Source of the DNA: an uncultured Anaeroplasma sp.
GTDB lineage: Bacteria; Bacillota_I; Bacilli_A; Acholeplasmatales; Anaeroplasmataceae
DNA length: 23,426 nucleotides
Assembly: GCA_934216145.1 (NCBI GenBank)
Contig: CAKQBG010000028.1
Location: 1 to 23,426 of the forward strand
Reading direction: 5' to 3'
Below are positions 1 through 8,200 of this stretch, one piece after another. Numbering within the stretch: the stretch's first letter is position 1; every line of letters starts with the position of its first letter. A program made the position numbers and the translations under genes. Under the pieces are notes generated by a model. That model had not been told where the DNA came from. It saw only the letters and a program-made list of their open reading frames with translations, and did not search any database.

Positions 1-54
1 ATAATCATTGCACAATGATGTATTATTTAGGTGTTGATTTTCTATATTTTCCAT
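1..54 (-). CDS. Transposase N-terminus (partial, IS1182-like)
   Basis: Eighteen codons starting at ATG (54) encode MENIENQHLNNTSLCNDY and then leave the window. The residues (HLNNTSLCNDY) resemble the start of IS1182-type transposases as I recall them; no catalytic motif is in view. A TATAAT-like hexamer lies at 66-61, immediately upstream, with no strong Shine-Dalgarno site. The start codon sits inside an inverted repeat (TTAGGT at 27-32, ACCTAA at 55-60), so translation could be blocked in long read-through transcripts, a common arrangement in insertion sequences. Confidence 0.45.
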   Translation of the reverse strand, partial: MENIENQHLNNTSLCNDY

Positions 55-153
55 ACCTAAATTATACAACAAAATGGAGTCTCTTTCCAGATTTTAAACT
101 GGTTTGAAACCCCATTTTTGTTTATCTAGGACTGATTATTTCTTCACAGCCCC
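1..153 (-). mobile_element. Right end of an insertion sequence (IS1182-like), rest outside window
   Basis: Read on the minus strand, the segment starts with GGGGCTGTGAAGAAATAATC at 153, which resembles the GGGGCTGT-type terminal inverted repeats of IS1182-family elements, and leads into a small ORF running off the window edge. The element begins 8 bp after the luxS stop codon, so it landed in the gap behind that operon without breaking a gene. Two inverted repeats lie between the terminus and the ORF: 71-77/112-118 (with inner CCAG/CTGG at 87-90/99-102), and 27-32/55-60, which encloses the transposase start codon. Family assignment rests on the terminus and the first 18 residues only; the opposite end is not visible. 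Confidence 0.5.
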
Positions 154-161
154 TAATAAAA

Positions 162-608
162 TTAATTATTTTTTTCTAAAATAGATTTATATCTTTTAGC
201 ATAATATTTAGCCATAAATAAATTCATATCTAAATAATTACCACATTCAATAGGGGAAGCTCCTGGAATATCATCTTCAAAATTGATAATAAAATCCATA
301 CAATCTAAAACATCTTTTTTAGTTTCATCTAAATTATCTATTCCCTTATAAATAAGATAGAATCCTGTTCTACAGCCCATAGGTCCAAAATACATAGTCT
401 TATCACTATGATAATTTCTAAAGAATGTAGCCGCAAGATGCTCAATTGTATGAATAGGTGCGGTATCCATTACTGGTTCAAAATTAGGTCTAGTAAATCT
501 TAAATCATATGTTGTAAATGTAAAGCCATCAAAATTATCACATCTTGAAACATAAATTCCTGGACGTAATGTTAAATGATCAATAGTAAAGCTTTTAATT
601 TTCTCCAT
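162..608 (-). CDS. luxS: S-ribosylhomocysteine lyase LuxS
   Basis: LuxS cleaves S-ribosylhomocysteine to homocysteine and DPD, the precursor of autoinducer-2, in the cytoplasmic activated-methyl cycle. The protein is 148 residues, close to the usual ~150-160. The zinc-binding HTIEH motif gives H53, E56 and H57, the third ligand is C122 in IECGNY, and the catalytic-loop cysteine is C79 in GPMGCRTGFYL. All family-defining residues are present, so it should be active. The ATG at 608 is chosen over an in-frame GTG at 617 because AGGTGA is correctly spaced before the ATG. The gene overlaps the end of hisS by 14 bp, so it is co-transcribed and probably translationally coupled. The pfs nucleosidase that normally supplies the substrate is not in this window. 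Confidence 0.95.
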   Translation of the reverse strand: MEKIKSFTIDHLTLRPGIYVSRCDNFDGFTFTTYDLRFTRPNFEPVMDTAPIHTIEHLAATFFRNYHSDKTMYFGPMGCRTGFYLIYKGIDNLDETKKDVLDCMDFIINFEDDIPGASPIECGNYLDMNLFMAKYYAKRYKSILEKNN

Positions 609-1848
609 TATTATCACCTATTATGTGTAATTCATTAACATCATTATTCTCATCATAAATAATATATCCACTATAACCATCTGTTTCTATTCTATTTAAA
701 AGTTTTCCGACTTTTTTGGGGAATTCAAATAATGAAACTTGGTAATTTTCTCTATATTTATCAGCAAATTCCATCGCCTTAACATAATCATTTTTATAAA
801 TAATAGCTAGCTTATTTTGATTTGGAATCTTAAAATCACTATCCTTTAAAATAGCGTAGATTCTTTCAAATCCAATTGAAAAACCAACTGCAGGTATATC
901 CTCACCTATAAATTTTCCAATTAGATTATCATATCTACCACCACCACCGATAGTACCACCAAATTTAATACTTGCGATTTCAAAAACACAGCCAGTATAA
1001 TAACCTTGTCCACGAACTAATGTATAATCATAAATAATTTTATAATTATTATTAGAAAGCTTAGAAGCTCCATTAATAACATATTTTAAATCATTTAAAT
1101 ATTCATTATCACCAAGTAATTCCTCTACCTTTTCTAAATATACAGGAGTACTGATGAAATCAATAAGTGAATTTATCGCGTCAATATTATAGCCTTTATT
1201 AATTAATTCATCTTTTACACCTGATGTATTAATTTTATCAAGCTTATCTAATGAAATACAAACCTCATCTAAATCACTTTCATTAAATCCCATCTTTAAT
1301 AAAGATGCTCTTAAAATTTGTCTATGATTAATTCTAATTGAAAATTCACCAATAGGTAATGTTAATAAAGCTCTACCTGTAGCAGTAATAAGTTCTATTT
1401 CAGCATTAATTGATTTATTTCCTATAACATCAATATCACATTGGTAGAATTCTCTATCTCTACCTCTTTGAGGACGCTCAGCACGATATACTCTATCAAT
1501 TTGGATAAATTTTCCAATTTGAGGTAAATTAGCTCTATTAGCTGCATAAAATCTAGTTAATGGTAAAGTCAAATCATAGCGAAGACCCATATCAGCTAAT
1601 TTATTGTATTCATTATTTTCTAAAGCCTTATCAAGCTTTTCACCACGCTTTAAAATCTTAAAAATAAGCTTTTGATTTTCTCCTCCTTCTTTATTATCAA
1701 TATTTTCAATATCTTCAATTGCAGGAGTATAGATTCTTTCAAATCCAAAGCTTTTATAAACCTCACTAATTTTAGAAATCATATAATCTCTTATTGCTGC
1801 ATCACGTGGTATAAAATCGTTCATACCCTTAAGTGGTTGTTTAATCAT
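595..1848 (-). CDS. hisS: Histidine--tRNA ligase
   Basis: Class II aminoacyl-tRNA synthetase charging tRNA-His. The 417-residue length fits the family. Visible elements in order: N-terminal KGMNDFIP (7-14); YDLTLPLTRF (91-100); motif 2 with DRVYRAERPQRGRDREFYQ (118-136); the histidine-specific loop as VRGQGYYTG (278-286); GGGGRYD (301-307); motif 3 GFSIGFERI (322-330). A short C-terminal anticodon-binding domain follows (about 345-410), which looks reduced compared with typical enzymes. The second gene of the cobW-like/hisS/luxS operon, it starts 9 bp after the GTPase stop codon, with an AGG-type ribosome site overlapping that stop. A HisZ-type regulatory paralogue is possible, but the full set of catalytic motifs and no other his genes nearby favour a real synthetase. 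Confidence 0.85.
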   Translation of the reverse strand: MIKQPLKGMNDFIPRDAAIRDYMISKISEVYKSFGFERIYTPAIEDIENIDNKEGGENQKLIFKILKRGEKLDKALENNEYNKLADMGLRYDLTLPLTRFYAANRANLPQIGKFIQIDRVYRAERPQRGRDREFYQCDIDVIGNKSINAEIELITATGRALLTLPIGEFSIRINHRQILRASLLKMGFNESDLDEVCISLDKLDKINTSGVKDELINKGYNIDAINSLIDFISTPVYLEKVEELLGDNEYLNDLKYVINGASKLSNNNYKIIYDYTLVRGQGYYTGCVFEIASIKFGGTIGGGGRYDNLIGKFIGEDIPAVGFSIGFERIYAILKDSDFKIPNQNKLAIIYKNDYVKAMEFADKYRENYQVSLFEFPKKVGKLLNRIETDGYSGYIIYDENNDVNELHIIGDNNGEN

Positions 1849-1857
1849 AAAAAATAC

Positions 1858-2763
1858 CTAGCTTAATAGCTCTTTTATCCTTTCTTCATTTAAATTAGTA
1901 CCAATAATTATTATCGCTCTTTGAGCATTCATTCTTTTACTAATAGTAGTTTCATCATGAGTAGCATTTATTTCATACCATTCATCATCAAAAATAAAAC
2001 CTTTAATTCGTATTATAACACCTAAAGATTTATCTTCAAACAAAAACTTTATTCTTTTTAATAATTCATCCTTTTTAATATTTGAATTTAAAATATAAAA
2101 AGAATTAAATATACTATTATAATCACATGATAGTCTATCATGATATAAATCGTTATATCCAATACTATTTAATCTTGAAAAATCAAATTCATCCCAAGAA
2201 TAATCTATAATAGGAATATTTAAATAGCCTTTATCTGTATGGAAAGAATCTAATGATTTATAAATACATTCTTTAACATCATTAGGATTATTTTTATATA
2301 GTTTACTAATAAAAATAATACCTGCTGATGATATATCATTAACAAATAAATATTCTTCATATTTATTATGAAATTTTGGCATATCAGAAATAGCTATAAC
2401 ACTACCAATAGAAAACAAATTGACAATAGTATCATCATTCATAACATCTAAAAAATCGTCCATATTAAATATTCCAGATGGTTCAACTATAACATGAGAA
2501 AAATGATACAATGATAAAGTAATTAACTTAGTTCTAAATCGCCTTTTCCAGTCACAAGATATTTTTCCACAAGCTACCTGTTCAATATGTACACCCTTAA
2601 TCTCTAAATCAGAAAATAAAAGTCTATCAACATTAACTGCTCCAAAATCATTTACTATTATCGCAATCTTCTCATTGTTATTAATTAAATAATTAGCATA
2701 TTTATGAATAAATGTTGTTTTACCACTACCCAAAAAGCCTGTTATTAAATCTACTCTTGCCAT
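1858..2763 (-). CDS. CobW/P47K-family GTPase (metal chaperone-like)
   Basis: A 301-residue G3E-class P-loop protein. Walker A is GFLGSGKTT (9-17), a switch-I-like VNDFG is at 37-41, and EPSG (94-97) is the ExSG Walker-B-type motif. CobW-family proteins usually deliver zinc, cobalt or other metals to client enzymes. The signature GCICC metal site is degraded: the corresponding residues are CGKISC (65-70), keeping only C70 plus a displaced C65. The base-recognition NKxD motif also appears as SKLY in FISKLYKN. Metal binding and guanine specificity are therefore uncertain, although the fold assignment is secure. It is the first gene of an operon with hisS and luxS, transcribed from a promoter at 2785-2813; LuxS is a metalloenzyme, but a client relationship is only a guess. 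Confidence 0.8.
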   Translation of the reverse strand: MARVDLITGFLGSGKTTFIHKYANYLINNNEKIAIIVNDFGAVNVDRLLFSDLEIKGVHIEQVACGKISCDWKRRFRTKLITLSLYHFSHVIVEPSGIFNMDDFLDVMNDDTIVNLFSIGSVIAISDMPKFHNKYEEYLFVNDISSAGIIFISKLYKNNPNDVKECIYKSLDSFHTDKGYLNIPIIDYSWDEFDFSRLNSIGYNDLYHDRLSCDYNSIFNSFYILNSNIKKDELLKRIKFLFEDKSLGVIIRIKGFIFDDEWYEINATHDETTISKRMNAQRAIIIIGTNLNEERIKELLS

Positions 2764-2784
2764 AATATCACCTTTTCCTTTGTC

Positions 2785-2813
2785 ATTATATCTTATTTAA
2801 CCATCTTTGTTAA
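2785..2813 (-). promoter_or_regulatory. Promoter of the cobW-like/hisS/luxS operon
   Basis: On the minus strand there is TTAACA (2813-2808), a 17-nt spacer and a perfect TATAAT (2790-2785), ending 21 nt before the GTPase start codon. AAAAGGTGAT supplies the ribosome-binding site. No leader long enough for a T-box or riboswitch lies between the promoter and the gene. Confidence 0.75.
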
Positions 2814-2857
2814 GATTTTAAATAAAAATGATTATAAAAAGAGTTAAAAATAAATTT

Positions 2858-2881
2858 AGGAGGGATGAATTTTCCCCTCCT
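2858..2881 (-). terminator. Hairpin behind the SDR pseudogene
   Basis: AGGAGGG (2858-2864) pairs with CCCTCCT (2875-2881) around a 10-nt loop. On the minus strand the stem is followed by AAATTTATTTTT. It sits about 90 bp downstream of the last codon of the decayed SDR gene and ends the tetR/flavin reductase transcription unit before the cobW promoter. Confidence 0.6.
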
Positions 2882-2972
2882 ATAAATATATATTTAATTA
2901 AAGTAACTATTTTCAGTATTTAATCTATTTTGAATAAAATATTTATTAATTTTTAAAGCTTTCAAATATATA

Positions 2973-3699
2973 TTACTTAAAGCTAGAATCTCCAACCTTA
3001 GTATCACAAATCATACTATTAGTTAATGTAATCTTAGAGAATTTAATAATAGCCAACTTACCATTCTTTTTATTCTTAGGAAGACTTGCTATCTTTATTT
3101 ATAAGTATAAGTTTCTTTTCCACCTACATTGTAAAGCTTATTAAAATCATTCATATGATCAACAATAAATTCTACAAAACCTGATGTTTTAACAACATTA
3201 CAGCTATAATCCTTCTTACCAAGTAAAGAAACAGAACCGGACTCAATCATTGGTCTAAATACCTTTACAATATCATAAAAACACAGGACGTAATATAACA
3301 TAACTTCCACTCTTCATAATCTTGCTCAAATTGATATTTAGCATTAACCATAGGTACATCAGGATTTTTTCGAAAGCCCTAATTAAAGATGTATAAACAA
3401 ATTGCTTAACTGATGCTTTCTTTGCTTCATTTAATAAATTTAAATTTCCTTGATAATCAATATCATAATTTGATTAAGTCGCACTAGAGGTGGTTAATTC
3501 TACAGTTGAGATAACAACATCACAATTATTACATACACCATCTAATGTTTTATGATTTGTTACATTGATTTTAACAAATTCATATTTAGTATTATCTACT
3601 TATATATCACCAGATGCCATATCAAGTGCTACTACATAATGTCTTTATTAATTAAAGCCTTAAGAATTTCAAATCCTAATTTACCAAATCTACTCTCAT
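2973..3699 (-). pseudogene. Decayed NAD(P)-binding SDR/NmrA-like oxidoreductase
   Basis: Joining three frames of the minus strand gives the remains of one atypical short-chain dehydrogenase: SRFGKLGFEILKALINK, then ALDMASGDI, DNTKYEFVKINVTNHKTLDG, NCDVVISTV, DYQGNLNLLNEAKKASVKQF, VYTSLI, NPDVPMVNAKYQFEQD, FYDIVKVFRPMIESGSVSLL, DFNKLYNVGGKETYTYK and a tail ending GDSSFK at 2975. Lesions include loss of the first part of the GGSGxxG cofactor loop at the start, at least two in-frame TAA stops, frameshifts near 3380 and 3290, and another after residue TYTYK. The only intact stretch (3095-3310) is a fragment. The gene starts in a TAATG overlap with the flavin-reductase stop codon, so it was translationally coupled and acted with that protein. 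Confidence 0.8.
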
Positions 3700-4625
3700 T
3701 ATTTCTTCTTTTCTTTAGCTCTCTTATCATTAATAATAGCCATTTCACGCTCTGTAATAAGCTCACAATTATTTTCCTTAGCCCAATCAACACACCCCTT
3801 TAATACAAGTTTCAAAAATGGTCTTGGAACCTTTACAAGCATCTTTAACGCATCATCAGTAAATTTAACCTTATCATCAGCTCTATTTGCTGCGTATCTT
3901 AATGAAGTTAAATCTACCTCTCTATCAGGAATACCAACAGCTTCAGGCTTATGATATGGAGAACACCAGAAATTCTTAGAATCTCTATAGCCCCAGTTTG
4001 AAGGTAATGGCATAAAGTTTTTAGCTGTTACACCATTTATAATTGAATTATAATATTTTTCCTTCATTAAAATCTTATCAACCTTTAAAATGAAATGAGC
4101 ACCAAACTTAGATGTAATACCATTAAAGTTATGATAATTAAATCCCTCATAATCATCTAATATAGGATCATCCTGAGCATTATCTAATTCCTTAACCCAG
4201 CTACATTCCATAACCTGTAATGCTTCACTAATAATTTTAGGATATTTATGAGACTTATCATTATCCTGTGATAATGAATCCTCTAAATGAAATTTAAAAT
4301 TCTTCATTTTTTCTTCAGGTGTATCTCCTGGGAAACCTAAATCAACATGAGAAGCAAAATACTTCTTAGAATATGGTAAGAAGTTAATTGTACACTTACC
4401 ATGTCTTAATAAGCCCTTAGCTGTATTAGATGTATTTCTACACTCTAAAACCATTGCGTAAAAATCTTTACCTGCAATGTAATAAGGAAAAATTAAAGAA
4501 TAAGCACCAAATGATGTTAATTCTCCCTTTTTATCCAATGTACCAATTAATGTAAGTGGCATTGGGAAAAATAATGAAGTTTGATAAAAATTATCAACAA
4601 TACGTAAATCCTTAAAACTATCCAT
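3699..4625 (-). CDS. Flavin reductase-like protein with PCP_red-like C-terminal extension
   Basis: The 308-residue protein begins with an FMN-binding split-barrel of the flavin-reductase type (about 10-190): SLFFPMPLTLIGTLDKKGEL, the SAYSLIFP-like strand (FGAYSLIFPYYIAG) and a long central insert. The C-terminal ~55 residues (FTDDALKMLVKVPRPFLKLV, then DWAKENNCELITEREM) resemble the small PCP_red domain (light-independent protochlorophyllide reductase subunit type), here fused to a non-photosynthetic protein. This makes it longer than the ~190-residue simple flavin reductases. The ATG at 4625 follows a strong AGGAGGA site that overlaps the tetR stop codon. It probably reduces or binds a flavin with help from a partner oxidoreductase; the neighbouring SDR gene, now broken, is the natural candidate. 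The substrate is unknown. Confidence 0.65.
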   Translation of the reverse strand: MDSFKDLRIVDNFYQTSLFFPMPLTLIGTLDKKGELTSFGAYSLIFPYYIAGKDFYAMVLECRNTSNTAKGLLRHGKCTINFLPYSKKYFASHVDLGFPGDTPEEKMKNFKFHLEDSLSQDNDKSHKYPKIISEALQVMECSWVKELDNAQDDPILDDYEGFNYHNFNGITSKFGAHFILKVDKILMKEKYYNSIINGVTAKNFMPLPSNWGYRDSKNFWCSPYHKPEAVGIPDREVDLTSLRYAANRADDKVKFTDDALKMLVKVPRPFLKLVLKGCVDWAKENNCELITEREMAIINDKRAKEKKK

Positions 4626-4637
4626 TTTTTCTTCCTC

Positions 4638-5147
4638 CTATTTTATTAGTTTTATAAATATATTGTTTAAATCATCATATTCTTTTAAACTTGAAGCATA
4701 ATAAATTATAGCATCTGCTAAAAAATCAATTATTTTTTCATCATATTCTAAATAGCTAGAATCATAAGCTTTAATAAGTCTATTCTTAACCTGTTTAACT
4801 AATAAATCATGCTTACCAGCAAAGACCTTATTTGATGATTTTTTTTCATATTGCCATAAATCATAATATTTCCTTGAAAAATTATAAATGGAATTATAAA
4901 TACTTCTAATAGATTCAATAAGCAATGTAGAATAATCTATTTCCTCTAAAGCTAAAATCCAATCCTTAAGCATTATTTTCGCAATTAGCTCAAGCTTAGA
5001 ATTGAAAAAGTGATAAAACGTACCAACTCCAATTCCAGCTTGACTTGAAATATACCTACAGGTTATTTTGTCATATTCCTTATTATCTATTAAATTCTTA
5101 GCGATTCCCATTAGTTCTTCTTCGGTTACATTTATTACCTTTGGCAT
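4638..5147 (-). CDS. TetR-family transcriptional regulator
   Basis: A 169-residue one-component repressor. The N-terminal helix-turn-helix runs through about 8-52, including TCRYISSQAGIGVGTFYHFF, which fits the TetR pattern (IxxxAGVxxGTxYxYFxxK). The C-terminal ~115 residues are helical and ligand-binding, with no family resemblance I can name. It is first in an operon with the flavin-reductase-like gene, whose Shine-Dalgarno overlaps its stop codon. A perfect 16-bp palindrome sits between its own -10 box and start codon, so autorepression of the whole operon is likely, relieved by a ligand related to the oxidoreductases' substrate. Confidence 0.85.
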   Translation of the reverse strand: MPKVINVTEEELMGIAKNLIDNKEYDKITCRYISSQAGIGVGTFYHFFNSKLELIAKIMLKDWILALEEIDYSTLLIESIRSIYNSIYNFSRKYYDLWQYEKKSSNKVFAGKHDLLVKQVKNRLIKAYDSSYLEYDEKIIDFLADAIIYYASSLKEYDDLNNIFIKLIK

Positions 5148-5160
5148 ATAAAACTCCTTT

Positions 5161-5208
5161 TATGAACATGTTCATATAAATTATAACGTAAATCAAAAAC
5201 ATTGTAAA
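5161..5208 (-). promoter_or_regulatory. tetR promoter with perfect palindromic operator
   Basis: Minus-strand promoter: TTTACA (5208-5203), 17-nt spacer, TATAAT (5185-5180). Immediately downstream, at the expected transcription start, lies TATGAACATGTTCATA (5161-5176), a perfect 16-bp palindrome of the size TetR dimers bind. AAGGAG follows before the ATG at 5147. Confidence 0.8.
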
Positions 5209-5228
5209 TATAAGATTTTAACTTATAG

Positions 5229-5260
5229 AAAAAAGGATGTACATCATTGATATACATCCT
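5229..5260 (-). terminator. Rho-independent terminator of the giant gene
   Basis: On the minus strand AGGATGTA and TACATCCT (5253-5260 and 5234-5241) form an 8-bp stem followed directly by six T residues. It begins 6 bp after the stop codon of the 2182-residue gene and closes that transcription unit. Confidence 0.85.
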
Positions 5261-5266
5261 AAAATA

Positions 5267-8200
5267 CTATAATACATATGACCTAATGACTTCATTTAAA
5301 TTAAAGTTTTTAGGATTCTTAAAATTTTTGATTGAGCTATAATACTTATAAGAACCAAAGGACTTATAAGCAATTAAGCTACTTATATTAATATTGTTAT
5401 TATTAGAATAATAAACAATCTTTGAAGCCTTACTAGAACTAGACATATAAAATGCATCATTACTACAGCTTGTAACATTATCACCCATATATAAATTAAC
5501 TAGATTATCACAATTCTTAAATGCATCCTGTCCAATTGTAGTAATAAAAATAGATATAATTAAATTCTTAATAGATTTATTATCTGAAAATGCTTTATCA
5601 TTAATATTATTAATAACTATACCATTATTTAAAATAGGAATAATAACAGTATCAGTTGTATTATTAATACCTATAATACTAGATTTATCATAAATGAAAT
5701 AGCTATTATTAGTTGAATAATAAGGATATAAAATAGTATTTTCATTAATAGTAGAGAAATCTAAAACTAAATTATCATTACTAAAATTATTACTACTAAA
5801 CCAAGCATTAGCTATATAATCACCATATTCATAACTTGGTATATCATAACTAGCTTTAATATTCTTACTATAAATAATACCAATATAATAATTATTTGGA
5901 TTATATTTAGAATCAATATTATATTCAATATAATAATAATCATTATTAATATTATTAAAATAATCAAATGAATAAACACTTGTATCAAATATATATGAAT
6001 TAGAATCTAAATCAATAGAAAGATTTGGATAAATATTAATAAATTCATTTAAAGAAATACTATTATAAATAAATCCTTTATCAGATTTAATTAAAGCTAC
6101 TTTTTCATCAAAATCCCTAAGATCAATCAATTCATTATTATACCTAACCTTAGGAACAACTAATTCCCATACTGCCTTAAGAACAAATTCACCTTTAGGC
6201 ATAATATCATATTCGAATTTTTTACCATTATAACTCCAATACAAGAAAGAATAATATGAAGACTCATATTGAATTAAAGGCATACTAGGTAGATTTAAAA
6301 TACTACCCTCAAGTAAATAGATATTTTCAGGATTCTCACCATACTCAGTCTCAAATTCAATTAATCCTGTACTAGCATATTCCCATTTAGCATAAAGCTT
6401 AATATCGCCTCTAGGCATATACTCACTATCAAATAATGAATCCTCACTAAATTCACTATCTTTATACCAGCCATTAAATATCATATATTTACCATTAATT
6501 AATTCATAATCCTTAAATTTTGGATATACAATTAAATCATTATATTTATATTTTTTTTCAATTAAATCATTACCATTATTACAATCAAATATAATTAAAT
6601 AATCAATACTACTAGCTAAATTCCATTTACCACTTCTTGCAGTCCATAGCTCATCTATACGATATTGATAATTATTAATATAATTCTCTAATTCAGAAAT
6701 ATCTATATTTTCTGTTATATTAATTAATTCCATATCATTAGTACTAATTTTTAATTTTAATACTGAAACATTAATATCAATATCTAATCCTAAGCTAGAA
6801 ATATAATTCTTATTATCAATGTTAGATGTCATAATAGATAAATTCATATTACCTAATTGATCATTACCAGTTAATTCTCCTAAAGAAATACTTAAGTTAT
6901 AAGTATTATCATTAACCTTAAGATAGCTATTAACAACCTTAGCTAAATCAATAACATGATTCTCATCAATATTCATTCCATCCTTAATACTACTAATAAT
7001 AGAATCACTAAAGCCAAATCCAACCTGTAATAAATAATAATAAATATCTCCTAAGAATAAATCTAATGTCGTATAAAGCTTCTTCTCAAACCTTTGAGAG
7101 TTTGCTGCAAATCTACTAATTTCTTCTGTTCTATATAAATAAACATTATTATTCTTAAAATATAAAGTTAAATCTCTATATCCTCCACCATCAGTATCAC
7201 CAAATGAATATGGAACATCATTATTAACTCCTACAATAACTGGAATATTTTTAAATTTAATAATAATTGAAGGAACCTTATTTTCATCAAGCTTAATAAT
7301 AGCCTCAAAATCAATAGTCATCTTAATACTAATTCCAACTGTTGCGTCTACAACAAAGCTACCTTTAATATTAAAATCATTTAAGCTAGATGTATTAATA
7401 AAAGCCTTTAATAGCTCATTTAATGTTGAAATATCAATATATTCATAATCTCTATCAGCAATAATAAACTCTTCATCTATTAAGCTTAAATCAATATTAA
7501 ATTTCTCAACTGAATCTAATGTATTATTTGTATAAATATTATTAATATTTAAATGATTAATATCACTACTACCATTAATCTTACCTAATATAATCTCTAA
7601 ATCATCATTCGCATTAAATAGCTTCATTCCATCAATAACTATTTTTAATTCATCACTACTACTATTAATACTCTTTAAATAATCACTAAAACAAATATTA
7701 GCTACTTCATCCTTATTAGGAATTAACAATCCTAATGAATTCTTATCAAGTGAAATATCACCATCAATAAACTTATCTAATAATGGAATATCAATTCCCA
7801 TAAGCTTAGATAGAGTACCTAATATCGATAATATATCATTAACATTCGCACTAACCCTTAAATAATCATGACTAGTATCATCTCTTCTAGCAAGCTTAAT
7901 ATCTAAATAACAATAATTATTCTTAATAACAAAATCAATTGTATAATCACTATCATTATTAGTCATAGAAAGTAAATCTAATGATACCTCTAAATCAATA
8001 GATCCATTATCATTAACTAATATATACGCTTTAGCTTCTACATCAAATCTAACATAATCATTATTCATTATTTGAGTATTAAAGCTTAAATTAAAGCTCT
8101 TTTTCTTTGTAATGTTAATAATGCTATCAATATTATCTATTATATTAATAATGTCATCATATTCTAAATAGCTATCACTATTAACTACTATATTTGATAA

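Noticed and set aside
609..617. GTG start at 617 for luxS
   Set aside because: It would fall within the ribosome-binding site AGGTGA, which is correctly spaced for the ATG at 608.
595..1848. HisZ (ATP phosphoribosyltransferase regulatory subunit) instead of HisRS
   Set aside because: The catalytic motifs of the synthetase are present, including the histidine-specific loop and a C-terminal anticodon domain. No histidine biosynthesis genes are adjacent.
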